From contig SSGH01000008.1 in the NCBI GenBank assembly GCA_008015835.1, positions 133,165-197,164 on the forward strand: 64,000 bases of DNA, in the 5' to 3' direction. Below the pieces are notes generated by a model. The model did no database searches, was not told the origin of the DNA, and was given only the letters and a program-made list of their open reading frames with translations. Below, one piece after another: positions 44,876 to 53,105 of the stretch. Position numbers and translations under genes: made by a program. The stretch's first letter is position 1, and each line of letters starts with the position of its first letter. The stretch comes from Lysobacter sp. Lineage in GTDB: Bacteria > Pseudomonadota > Gammaproteobacteria > Xanthomonadales > Xanthomonadaceae.

Positions 44876-45202
44876 ATGCGTGGAAACATCGCCCAATTGA
44901 TGCAGCAGGCGCAGAAAATGCAGGAAAACCTGCAGCGCGCCCAGGAAGAACTCGCCAAGCTCGAAGTGACCGGCAGCGCCGGCGCCGGCATGGTCAGCGT
45001 GACCTTGACCGGCCGCATGGAATGCCGCGGCGTGAAGATCGACCCGAGCGTGCTGTCCGATGCGGAAATGACCGAAGACTTGATCGTCGCCGCCATCAAC
45101 GACGCCGTGAACAAGGTCAACGCCGAATCGCAGGCGCGGATGTCCGGCGCCACCGCCGGCCTGCCGATTCCGCCGGGAATGAAGATTCCCGGGATGTTCT
45201 GA
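44876..45202 (+). CDS. ybaB: YbaB/EbfC-family nucleoid-associated protein
   Basis: The 108-residue protein is MRGNIAQLMQQAQKMQENLQ with the coiled-coil N-terminus, VSVTLTGRMECRGVKIDP, and LPIPPGMKIPGMF at the end, all marks of the family. It binds DNA as a dimer and affects gene expression and repair. It follows dnaX by ten bases and is part of the dnaX-ybaB-recR unit. Confidence 0.93.
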   Translation: MRGNIAQLMQQAQKMQENLQRAQEELAKLEVTGSAGAGMVSVTLTGRMECRGVKIDPSVLSDAEMTEDLIVAAINDAVNKVNAESQARMSGATAGLPIPPGMKIPGMF

Positions 45203-45230
45203 CCCCGGCGCGTTCGCCCTTCGCAGCCCC

Positions 45231-45299
45231 GTAGAGCGGAGCGAAGCTCCGCTGAACATCCAAACTCGTTCACAACAGCGGAGCTGCGCTCCGCTCTAC
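45231..45299. repeat. REP doublet in the ybaB-downstream spacer
   Basis: Arms GTAGAGCGGAGCGAAGCTCC(GCTG) and the near-complement GGAGCTGCGCTCCGCTCTAC face each other; only one position differs over 24 bases. It lies between ybaB and the next gene within a probable operon, where it might act on transcript stability. Confidence 0.82.
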
Positions 45300-45381
45300 G
45301 TTGGGATATCGATGCGGCGGCGCGTCCGATCGTGCGTATCGCGCGCTTCGTGCGCATCGCGCTTCATCTAGGGAGCATTCT

Positions 45382-45948
45382 GTGTCCGCTACACCGATCA
45401 TGGCCTACGCCAAATTGAACGCTCGCCTGCGGCCGATGGACCGCGGCGGTCTCTACGAAGACCCGCTGCAGGAAGCGCTGGAAGCGGACGGCTTCGCCGA
45501 GGTCGTCGGCGGCGGCACGATGCTGCAGGAGAGCGGCGAAGTGGACTATTGCGGGATCGACATCGATTTGCGCGACGTCGAGCGCGGCGTGCCGATGATC
45601 TGCGCGACGCTCGAAGCGCTGGGCGCGCCGAAAGGCTCGGTGCTGACCTACACCCGAGACGACACGCCGCATGAAGTGCCGTTCGGCCGCAACGAAGGCT
45701 TGGCGATCTACTTCAACGGCACCGATCTTCCGCCGCATGTTTACGCCGAATCGGACATCAACCATGTCTGGCAGGAGATCGAGCGACGGATCGACGGCAT
45801 CGGCAAGATCCACAGTTATTGGGAGGGCGCGCGCGAAACCGCGCTGTACCTGTACGGCGATTCCGCCGCCCTCATGCGCGAGCGCATCGCCGATTTCATG
45901 GCGGCGTATCCGCTTTGCGAACGCGCGCGCTACGACATCGTGGCATGA
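45382..45948 (+). CDS. Hypothetical protein between ybaB and recR
   Basis: The start is GTG 45382 ([20 protein letters not shown]), supported by AGGGAG seven bases before it; the track ATG is upstream of it, and ATG 45400 is an alternative. The 188-residue product has no signal or membrane helix. Two parts with alternating hydrophobics are seen ([20 protein letters not shown] and [20 protein letters not shown]). I do not recognise a family. Its stop overlaps the recR start by ATGA, which ties it to the recombination operon. Confidence 0.65.
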   Translation: MSATPIMAYAKLNARLRPMDRGGLYEDPLQEALEADGFAEVVGGGTMLQESGEVDYCGIDIDLRDVERGVPMICATLEALGAPKGSVLTYTRDDTPHEVPFGRNEGLAIYFNGTDLPPHVYAESDINHVWQEIERRIDGIGKIHSYWEGARETALYLYGDSAALMRERIADFMAAYPLCERARYDIVA

Positions 45949-46541
45949 CCGCCTCGCTGCTCGAACGTTTGATCGATGCGTTCCGCGTGCTGCCCGGCGT
46001 CGGGCAGAAAACCGCGCAGCGCATGGCGTATCACGTGTTGGAGCGCGATCGCGAGGGCGGCACGCGCCTGTCGAACGCCTTGGCCGAAGCGATCGAACGC
46101 GTCGGTCACTGCAAGCGTTGCCGCGATTTCAGCGAAACCGAGGTCTGCGCGATTTGCGCCAGCGCCACGCGCGATGCGCATCTGCTGTGCGCGGTGGAAT
46201 CGCCCGCCGATCGTTTGGTGATCGAGCAGGCCACCGGTTATCGCGGTCTGTATTTCGTGCTGCAAGGCCGGCTCAGCCCGCTCGACGGCATCGGCCCGCG
46301 CGAATTGGGCCTGGAAGTCTTGGCCGCGCGATTGGCCGAGGGCGAAGTGCGCGAATTGGTGATCGCCACCAACCCGACGGTCGAAGGCGAAGCCACCGCG
46401 CATTATCTTGCGCAACTGGCGCGCCAGAATGGCGTGACGCCGACGCGGCTGGCCCACGGCGTGCCCTTGGGCGGCGAATTGGAATACGTCGATCGCGGCA
46501 CCCTGTCGCACGCGTTCGGCAGTCGCAGCGAGATGACCTGA
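45945..46541 (+). CDS. recR: Recombination mediator protein RecR
   Basis: The 198-residue protein shows the helix-hairpin-helix [20 protein letters not shown], the zinc finger [18 protein letters not shown], the Toprim region [20 protein letters not shown], and the Walker-like [17 protein letters not shown]. With RecF and RecO it loads RecA on gapped DNA. It starts at ATG 45945, overlapping the previous stop. Confidence 0.95.
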   Translation: MTASLLERLIDAFRVLPGVGQKTAQRMAYHVLERDREGGTRLSNALAEAIERVGHCKRCRDFSETEVCAICASATRDAHLLCAVESPADRLVIEQATGYRGLYFVLQGRLSPLDGIGPRELGLEVLAARLAEGEVRELVIATNPTVEGEATAHYLAQLARQNGVTPTRLAHGVPLGGELEYVDRGTLSHAFGSRSEMT

Positions 46542-46638
46542 AAGCCTGTTTGGAATCGCCGCGTGCGACGGCGCTCACGCACAGGACACAATCGATTCCT
46601 AACAGATTCTTAGCCGCCGCCGTGCAGGGAGCCTCGCC

Positions 46639-47064
46639 GTGGACAATCCTTATCGGCCGCCAGAACAGCCGCCCGTCCAGGTCGTCGGCGAGTCCTTCGC
46701 GATGCGGCGCTTGGCATCGGCCGCGATTTTCTTCCTGAGCGCCTTGCCGTTGGCGTCGATGCTCGCGCTCGAGATCATGGAGCGGGTCGCGTTCGGCGAC
46801 GGTCCCGTGTTCTACCGCGTGATCCGCACGGGCGAGGGATGGACCTGGATCGGTTGGGCGATGTCGATTCTGCTGTTCGCGGCCGGACTGACGTCGATCC
46901 TGCGGCGACGCTGGTCCATCCCGTTGTTCGGTCTGTATCTCGTCGGGTTGATCCTGGCGAGCATCGAGATCGGCTGGAACGCCGCACGCGTCGTCGGCAT
47001 CGTCATGGTCGCCGCGTGCCTCGCGTACATGATCGCGCTGAATAAACGCGACGGATTACGTTAA
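46639..47064 (+). CDS. Small membrane protein, paralogue of the gene at 49628
   Basis: The 141-residue protein starts at GTG 46639 (MDNPYRPPEQPPVQVVGESF) after AGGGAG. It has about four transmembrane helices (ASAAIFFLSALPLASMLAL, TWIGWAMSILLFAAGLTSIL, PLFGLYLVGLILASIEIGW, VVGIVMVAACLAYMIAL) and a charged tail. It resembles the gene 49628-50077: both begin with a DNPYRPP/DDPYRAP motif and share helix positions. The function is unknown. The two flank the subtilase gene. Confidence 0.6.
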   Translation: MDNPYRPPEQPPVQVVGESFAMRRLASAAIFFLSALPLASMLALEIMERVAFGDGPVFYRVIRTGEGWTWIGWAMSILLFAAGLTSILRRRWSIPLFGLYLVGLILASIEIGWNAARVVGIVMVAACLAYMIALNKRDGLR

Positions 47065-47150
47065 CGCCTTGCCGCCTTGCCGCCTTGCCGACGCACCGGG
47101 AAAAACGCCCCTGTGCGTCGGTCGGCATCGATCGCTTCGATGCACGGCGT

Positions 47151-49223
47151 TTATTTGAAGCGCGCTAACTGCCGAAGCGGTACGCCGTAGCTGCCCGTCG
47201 GATTGCCGTTGGCGTCCCACTCGAAATAGCGGCCGTAGGCGGTGACGGTTTCCAGCAGCGCGCCGTTGGGCAGGCGGCGCAGTTCGCGCGAACCGAAGGT
47301 GCAGACGCCGCCGGCCGGCCGGTAGGCGCACGGGCCGCTGGCGTAACGCGGCACGTTGAGCAGGGTGTCGCTGCCGATCTCATTGCCCGCGCCGTCGAAA
47401 ATCCAATAACGGCCGTAAGCGGTGATCGATTCGAACAAACCGTCCAAACCCCATTCCGGCGCGTAGATCAGATTGCGCGTGTCGAAGTTGCAGGTGCCGC
47501 CGCCCGCGTACGAACACGGGCCGTTGGCGAAGCGCGCGACGCTGGAGAGCGTCGAGCCGTTACCGGCCAAGCCGTTGCCCGCCGCATCGAAATTCCAATA
47601 GCGGCCGTACGCGGTGACGGATTCGAGGTAGCCGAAACCGGGATAGTCGAGAATGGTGGAGGTGTCGATCTTGCACTCCTGACCGGCGGCGGCGTACGCG
47701 CAGGGACCATTGGCGTAACGCGGGAACGCGCGCAGGCTCTTGGTCGCGGCGACGCGATTGCCGTTGGCGTCGAACTGCCACAAGTGACCGCTGGCGTACA
47801 CCGACTCCACCAGCGCGCCGCTGGCATTCACGTAATGGCCGATGGCGTCGACGCCGCACAACTTGCTTTGCGTCGTCGTACCGGTGCTGCACGGGCCGGT
47901 GCTGGCGGTGAGCGAAGCGTTCACGGCGGCATAGGCATTGAGCAGACCCGGGCCGCAGTTGTTGCCGCACGTCGGTAGCGCGCTAGCGGTGCCGCGAATC
48001 AGATTGCGCACGTGTTCGGGTAACAAGCCGCCGTTCGCGGAGAGCATCAAGCCGATGGTGCCGGCGACGTGCGGCGCGGCCATCGACGTGCCGCCGAGAT
48101 GGCGGTAACAATGCGCGTTGCCGCTGCCGGGCGAGGTGGTCCAGGCCGAGACCGCGCCGCTGAAGTCGGTCGGGGTGAAACCGCTGGCCGGATCCGCCGG
48201 ACAGCCGATCGCGGCGCCGTAGAACTGCGCGCCGCCGGGCGCGGTGACGCCGATGTTCGGGCCGCGGCTGCTGTAGCCGGCGAGGTTGTTGTTGCGATCG
48301 CTGGCCGCCACCGAGATCACGCCCGGGCACGAGGCCGGGGTCACGTTATCGACGATCGCCGTGTTGTTGCCCGCCGCGGCGACCAGGCTCACGCCGTGAT
48401 CGATGGCGCGCGCGATCGCGTCGCGCAGCGCCGGGAAACTCGCCTGCGTGCACGCGCTCGGGTATTCGAAACTCATGTTCATCACGCGCGCGCCGTTGTC
48501 CGTGGCCCACTGGATGCTGTTGACGATCGAGTTGATGGAAATCCCGGTCGTGGTGTCGCCGATCTTCGCGTTGAGCAACTGGCAGTTGTGACAGACGCCG
48601 GCGCCGCCGACGCCGTTGTTGGACGCGCCGCCCGCGATGCCGGCGACGTGCGTACCGTGCCGCCAACTGCCGTTGTCGGTGGCCGGCTGGCCGGGCGCGG
48701 GCGCATTGAATTCCACCGGGCCCCATTTGCCGTTGATCTCGGGGTGGCCGCTGCGGCCGCTGTCGAGGATCGCGATGCGCACCGCGCTGCTGCCGCGGGT
48801 GATGTCCCACGCGGCCGGCAGCGAGATCAGCGGGTAATGCCACTGCTGCGGATACAGCGGATCGTTCGGCGTATGCGAGAACTCGAGCAGATAGTTGAGC
48901 TGCGCGTACTTCACGTCGCCGCGCGCGCGCAGGCGCTGCAGCAGGCCCAGGGTCTCGTCCTTCATCTGCGCGGCGGTGTAGAGCCGCGGCGTGGGCGTCT
49001 CCAAACGCACGAGAGTCAGGCCGCTGCGCTGCGACGCCATCTTCGCGTCGCGCATTTGCGTCTTGGCCGCGACCGCGGCGGGCTCGGAATCGAATTTGAC
49101 CAACACTTCGAAGGGAACGAAGCGTCCGTTGGGGGAGGCGACCGCGCCCGGGGGCGGCGCGGCGTGGGCCTGCGCGGCGAGGCCGAGCAGACCGATGGCG
49201 GCGAGAGAGCGGAACGGTGTCAT
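47151..49223 (-). CDS. Secreted subtilisin-like serine protease with C-terminal repeats
   Basis: The 690-residue product has a Sec signal ending AAQAHA and an inhibitor-I9-like prodomain up to about residue 125. The S8 catalytic domain has Asp in RIAILDSGRSGHPEINGKWG, His in GSWRHGTHVAGIAGGASNNG and Ser in LGGTSMAAPHVAGTIGLML. After residue about 470 come three and a half copies of a 60-residue repeat built around ESVTAYGRYWNFDAAGN, ARFANGPCSY and a later cysteine. The repeat resembles no domain I can name and may bind a substrate or cell surface. The enzyme is probably secreted by the T2SS. Confidence 0.88.
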   Translation of the reverse strand: MTPFRSLAAIGLLGLAAQAHAAPPPGAVASPNGRFVPFEVLVKFDSEPAAVAAKTQMRDAKMASQRSGLTLVRLETPTPRLYTAAQMKDETLGLLQRLRARGDVKYAQLNYLLEFSHTPNDPLYPQQWHYPLISLPAAWDITRGSSAVRIAILDSGRSGHPEINGKWGPVEFNAPAPGQPATDNGSWRHGTHVAGIAGGASNNGVGGAGVCHNCQLLNAKIGDTTTGISINSIVNSIQWATDNGARVMNMSFEYPSACTQASFPALRDAIARAIDHGVSLVAAAGNNTAIVDNVTPASCPGVISVAASDRNNNLAGYSSRGPNIGVTAPGGAQFYGAAIGCPADPASGFTPTDFSGAVSAWTTSPGSGNAHCYRHLGGTSMAAPHVAGTIGLMLSANGGLLPEHVRNLIRGTASALPTCGNNCGPGLLNAYAAVNASLTASTGPCSTGTTTQSKLCGVDAIGHYVNASGALVESVYASGHLWQFDANGNRVAATKSLRAFPRYANGPCAYAAAGQECKIDTSTILDYPGFGYLESVTAYGRYWNFDAAGNGLAGNGSTLSSVARFANGPCSYAGGGTCNFDTRNLIYAPEWGLDGLFESITAYGRYWIFDGAGNEIGSDTLLNVPRYASGPCAYRPAGGVCTFGSRELRRLPNGALLETVTAYGRYFEWDANGNPTGSYGVPLRQLARFK

Positions 49224-49627
49224 GGGATGTCCTTTCGTGTGGGGAACGAGAGCGGGGGAACGCTCGATGTCCTGCGGCGAATCGATGGGAACGGGGCGAA
49301 TGCAGCGGGCGAGCGATGTGAGTCGCTCATTCTCGGAAGCGCATTTCGGCGACGGATCGGATCACTTCGGAGGGGCTCGTTCGCTTCGGCTCGCCCTACC
49401 GGTCGCGCGCTCCAGGGCCGAAACCGATCGAACGCCCCGCGTCGAGGATTGTCGGTCGCGATCGCGGCTGGCGTAGCGATGAGGAGCCGCGATGCATTAG
49501 GCTCTCGATCCAGGAAGCTGCGGCAGGGTGCGCGTCGACGTATCGAAATCGTCGATGCATCGCGAGCATTCGGTTTTCGCGCGGCGGCATCGGATCGTGC
49601 GCGCGGCGTAATCGAGGACAAGACGCC
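49224..49627. other. Intergenic region between subtilase and paralogue gene
   Basis: No gene is supported in these 404 bases. The left side is the promoter region of the divergent subtilase gene. A partial stem, GGGCTCGTTCGCTTCGGCTC(GCCC), lies at about 49374-49397. A GAGGAC leader at the right end precedes the next ATG. ORFs on the track here are overlaps of other frames. Confidence 0.5.
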
Positions 49628-50077
49628 ATGCGAATCGAAAAGGAAGAACGGACGTCCGTCGACGACCCTTACCGCGCGCCGGGGAGCGGAACGTCGAAAA
49701 GCATCCGGCGTGCGCCTCTGTATCAAACGGTATTGAACGTCGGGATTTTCTCGGTGTGCGCGTTCCCGCTCTCGATGATGCTGCTGGCGACCGCGTTCAA
49801 GATTTTGTCGACGACGGGCGTACACCCGGTGCTGTTTTTTGAACTCCTCGATCCGAGCCTGATCTTGCGGGGGTTGTTGGGCTCCGCGCTCTTATTCTTG
49901 GCCGGATTGGTGCTGCTGCTTCGCAGCCGTTACGCCGTGGAGCTGTTCGCGCTGAATCTGCTGGCGACGCTCATCGCCGAGGATATTCAGGACCGCTGGC
50001 CCTTTATCAGACTGATCGCTGTCGCCTCGTTCGCGGCATACGCCCTTTTCCTGCGTCGAAGAGGCGATTTGCGCTGA
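49628..50077 (+). CDS. Small membrane protein, paralogue of the gene at 46639
   Basis: The 149-residue protein starts at ATG 49628 (MRIEKEERTSVDDPYRAPGS). Four helices are seen, including NVGIFSVCAFPLSMMLLAT, GSALLFLAGLVLLLRSRYAV and LIAVASFAAYALFLRRRGD. It shares the N-terminal DDPYRAP motif, helix spacing and R-G-D-L-R type end with the gene at 46639. The function is unknown. It probably arose by duplication around, or together with, the subtilase gene. Confidence 0.6.
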   Translation: MRIEKEERTSVDDPYRAPGSGTSKSIRRAPLYQTVLNVGIFSVCAFPLSMMLLATAFKILSTTGVHPVLFFELLDPSLILRGLLGSALLFLAGLVLLLRSRYAVELFALNLLATLIAEDIQDRWPFIRLIAVASFAAYALFLRRRGDLR

Positions 50078-50147
50078 GGCGGTATTCCTGTCGAAGCGAG
50101 CGAGCGGCCCCGACGCGTAGAATGGAGGCATCGCCCAGGAGCCCGCC

Positions 50148-50492
50148 ATGACCGACACCATCTTCCACAAGATCGTCCGCCGCGAAATTCCCGCGACCAT
50201 CGTTTACGAGGACGAGCAGACGATCGCGTTCCGCGACATCGCGCCGCAGGCGCCGGTGCATGTGTTGTTCGTGCCGAAGGAGACCATTCCCACGCTCAAC
50301 GACGTGCGCGAAGACCAGGCGCATATCGTCGGCCGATTGGCCCACGCCGCCGCCGAATACGCCAAGCGCGAAGGCTTCGCCGAGGACGGCTACCGCATCG
50401 TCATGAACTGCAACGCGAACGGCGGGCAGACCGTGTTCCAAATCCACCTGCACCTGCTGGCCGGCGCGCCGTTGGGCGGGTTCGGTCGATGA
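50148..50492 (+). CDS. HIT-family (histidine triad) protein
   Basis: The 114-residue protein opens TDTIFHKIVRREIPATIVYE and ends with QTVFQIHLHLLAGAPLGGFG, the HINT branch of the HIT family, which cleaves nucleoside phosphoramidates. The triad is normally HxHxH; here the first position is Gln (QIHLH) while the catalytic middle His and the last His are kept. The start has an AGGAGCCCGCC leader. It may act on AMP-lysine or similar substrates. Confidence 0.88.
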   Translation: MTDTIFHKIVRREIPATIVYEDEQTIAFRDIAPQAPVHVLFVPKETIPTLNDVREDQAHIVGRLAHAAAEYAKREGFAEDGYRIVMNCNANGGQTVFQIHLHLLAGAPLGGFGR

Positions 50493-50637
50493 GCTCGGCC
50501 GATAAGCCCGGCCGCGCCACTGTGCGCGGCGGCGAAATCGCGCTAGCCTGCGTGGGCTGGACGCAGGGACGGTCTTCGCAGGGCTTCAACAGGCGTCGGC
50601 ACGGCCTCGCTCGGTGCCGTTACGAAGGGGAAGCGTC

Positions 50638-51042
50638 ATGTCGCATCGTTTCGCGCGTCTTCGCATCGCGTTGGTCGCTCTGACCCTCGCCGCATCCGTC
50701 GCGGTCGGTTTCGCGGAAAACCGCGCCCGCACCGCCTCGCCCGAACGCGAGGCCAAACCGATCGCCGCACGAACGGGCGCCGTCGAAACCGCGGCGCCCG
50801 CAGAGACGACGCCAAAACCGCGGTATCCGGTCGTTAACGACCCACGCCTCGTCGCCAGCCCCACCGAGACGTTTCTCGGCCCGCCCGGCGCCGCCAATCC
50901 GTTCGCCGGCACGGCGATGACCGAAAACCAATGCCGCGACATGGAGCGTTGCCAAGTCGTGCAAGGGCAGGGGCCGTCGTATGCGACGTGGTGCCGCTGC
51001 GGCAAGGGCAAGCTGACGACGTTCACGTATATCCACGATTGA
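50638..51042 (+). CDS. Hypothetical exported protein
   Basis: The start is ATG 50638 (MSHRFARLRIALVALTLAAS) after GAAGGGGAAG, giving 134 residues. The N-terminus is a signal peptide or anchor ending near VAVGFAENRA. A Pro/Ala/Glu stretch follows, then a Cys-containing C-terminus (NQCRDMERCQVVQGQGPSYA then CRCGKGK). Four cysteines could form disulfides in the periplasm. No family is recognised. It precedes the DUF2252 gene, with which it may be expressed. Confidence 0.55.
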   Translation: MSHRFARLRIALVALTLAASVAVGFAENRARTASPEREAKPIAARTGAVETAAPAETTPKPRYPVVNDPRLVASPTETFLGPPGAANPFAGTAMTENQCRDMERCQVVQGQGPSYATWCRCGKGKLTTFTYIHD

Positions 51043-51158
51043 GCGCACGCAAGCCGAACCTCGGCGCAGATCGCGCGCATGCCATTGCCATCGTTCTGAC
51101 ATCGGTCGCTGTTAAAAAGCGAGGCTGTTCTTGAGCCGACCCCGATGGAGCGATAACG

Positions 51159-52535
51159 ATGCGCGGTTTTTCGATTCTCGACGCGACGCGTGTCGCGACG
51201 GCATGCGTCCTCCTCGCTATCGCGGGGCAAGCCTCGGCGGCGGAGCCGCGTTCGGCTTGGCTGGTGTCCGAAATCTACGCATACAACCATCCGTTCTCCG
51301 CGACGGCCGCAGGTGAACTCGCCACCAAGATGGAGACGATGTCCGAAGGTCCGTACGCGTTCTATCGCGGCACAGCGCACGTCTACTATCGCGATATGCA
51401 AACGTGGCCGGCGTCGGCGTACACGACCGCGCAGACGGGTGATACGTGGATCGGCGGCGATGTTCACCTGGGCAATTTCGACGCATCGCGCGACAGCGGC
51501 GGCAAAGCCGTGTTCAAAGTCTCCGATTTCGACGAAGGCTATCTCGGTCAGTACGTATGGGATCTGCGACGATTGGCGGCGAGCATGGTTCTCGCCGGTC
51601 GCGAGAACGGAATCGCCGACGCGGATATTCGCGCCGCGATCGGGACGTTCGTCGGCGCGTACGCCGACAAAATGGCCGAATTCAAGGGCAGCTCCGCCGA
51701 GGCGAGTTTCCAGCTCGTGCCGGGCAACACGACCGGCGTCGTGGACGACACCATCGTCGCGGCGAATGCGAAGACCCGGTCCGCCCTTCTGTCGAAATAC
51801 ACCCAAGTCGTCGGCGGCGCGCGCGTCTTTCAGAACCAGCCGAATCTGGTCTCGGTCGGCGCCACGACCTACAGCGCGATCTCGGGCGCGATGGGCGCTT
51901 ACGTGAACTCGATCGCGCCGTCGAAGCGTTATGCCGCCAGCTACTATGCCGTGAAGGACATCCGACAAAAGCTCGGTTCCGGCGTCGGCAGCCTCGGTCG
52001 CCTGCGTTACTACATTCTGATCCAAGGGCCCTCGTCTTCGACGAGCGACGATGTGATTCTCGAAGCGAAGCAGGAAACCGTGAGCGCGGTGTCGATCGTG
52101 GCGCCGGGTCGACTGCCCGCGTGGGCTTACGACTATCATGAGGGTGTACGCGCGGCGAAAACCGCCAAAGCGCAATCGCTCAACGCCGATGTCTTGATCG
52201 GATACGCCACCATCGCCGGCAAGCCCTATTTCGTTCGCGAAAAATCGCCTTACCAGGAAGATTTCGATTACGCCGCGCTGAGCACCGCGGGGAAATTGAA
52301 TACGGCGGCGACGTATCTGGGCCAAGCGCTCGCGTCCGCGCATGCGATTTCCGATCAAGACTACGATGCCGCGATCGTGAGCTACAGCATCGATAAGCAA
52401 GTGACCGATGCGATCTGGAGCAAGAGCGGATTGAAAACCGAGATCGCGAATTTCGCGTTCGACTACGCCGCGCAGGTCGAGTTGGATTGGGAGGCGTTCG
52501 CGATCGCGTACGCGAGCGGAGCGACGCTGTACTGA
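51159..52535 (+). CDS. Exported DUF2252 family protein
   Basis: The 458-residue protein has a signal peptide ending AGQASA. The DUF2252 domain is seen from YAFYRGTAHVYYRDMQTWPA, GDVHLGNFDASRDSGG and KVSDFDEGYLGQYVWDLRRL, with later AHAISDQDYDAAIV. The GDVHLGN motif resembles the catalytic HxDxxxxN of aminoglycoside phosphotransferase-like kinases, and DUF2252 proteins are regarded as distant kinase-fold members. An exported one is unusual because ATP is scarce outside the cytoplasm. Its substrate is unknown. Confidence 0.85.
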   Translation: MRGFSILDATRVATACVLLAIAGQASAAEPRSAWLVSEIYAYNHPFSATAAGELATKMETMSEGPYAFYRGTAHVYYRDMQTWPASAYTTAQTGDTWIGGDVHLGNFDASRDSGGKAVFKVSDFDEGYLGQYVWDLRRLAASMVLAGRENGIADADIRAAIGTFVGAYADKMAEFKGSSAEASFQLVPGNTTGVVDDTIVAANAKTRSALLSKYTQVVGGARVFQNQPNLVSVGATTYSAISGAMGAYVNSIAPSKRYAASYYAVKDIRQKLGSGVGSLGRLRYYILIQGPSSSTSDDVILEAKQETVSAVSIVAPGRLPAWAYDYHEGVRAAKTAKAQSLNADVLIGYATIAGKPYFVREKSPYQEDFDYAALSTAGKLNTAATYLGQALASAHAISDQDYDAAIVSYSIDKQVTDAIWSKSGLKTEIANFAFDYAAQVELDWEAFAIAYASGATLY

Positions 52536-52586
52536 CCGTGCCGAAGGGCTCGCTTTGGATCGGCGCGAAAATATTCGCGCAACCGC

Positions 52587-53105
52587 CTATTTCTTTTCGA
52601 CCAGCGGCTTGCCGTCGATTTGACGGAACACGAATCGATAATCCTGGTGGAACGGAAGATCGCGCACGATCGAGGTCGCTTCGTCTTTGATCCGGAACGG
52701 CGAAAATTCCCAGCGCATCAGTGCGTCTTTGGTCGCGTCGTAGAACGCGCGGTTGCCGTCGTTCGTTTCGCCCAGTGGGTCGACGCGCTCCACCAGTCCT
52801 TCGCTGCCCACCACCACGCGAACCACGATTTCGATGGGCGGCAGTCGGTCCGCGAGCCGGTCCGCGGGGTATTCCGGAAGCGAATACTCGCCGAGCACCA
52901 CGGGCGACTCGTAGGTTTGGCCGGGCTCAATGACATAGCGCGAAGCCGCGTCCGATTCGACGATCGACTCCGACACTTCGCCGGTCCGTCGTTCGACCGG
53001 AGGCGCGGGAGGCTTGGGCGACGATTTCGTCGCGCAGCCGGCGAACGCGATGACGACTGCCGCGATCGTCACATGCTGCGCGACGCGCTGGGCGAAACGG
53101 ATCAA
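52587..53105 (-). CDS. Lipoprotein with TonB C-terminal-like domain
   Basis: The TTG start at 53105 overlaps the miaB stop as TTGA. The 172-residue product has the N-terminal lipoprotein signal ([20 protein letters not shown] followed by FAGC). The C-terminal part ([40 protein letters not shown]) matches the TonB_C pattern of energy-transducer proteins, but there is no N-terminal TM box or proline segment, so it is not a full TonB. It may bind envelope proteins. GTG 53072 is an alternative start. Confidence 0.7.
   Translation of the reverse strand: MIRFAQRVAQHVTIAAVVIAFAGCATKSSPKPPAPPVERRTGEVSESIVESDAASRYVIEPGQTYESPVVLGEYSLPEYPADRLADRLPPIEIVVRVVVGSEGLVERVDPLGETNDGNRAFYDATKDALMRWEFSPFRIKDEATSIVRDLPFHQDYRFVFRQIDGKPLVEKK

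Noticed and set aside
42214-45357. 1047-residue minus-strand ORF across dnaX
   Set aside because: Only its final 131 codons are a gene (VOC protein). The rest overlaps dnaX, tRNA-Ser and the SRP RNA, which are firmly identified.
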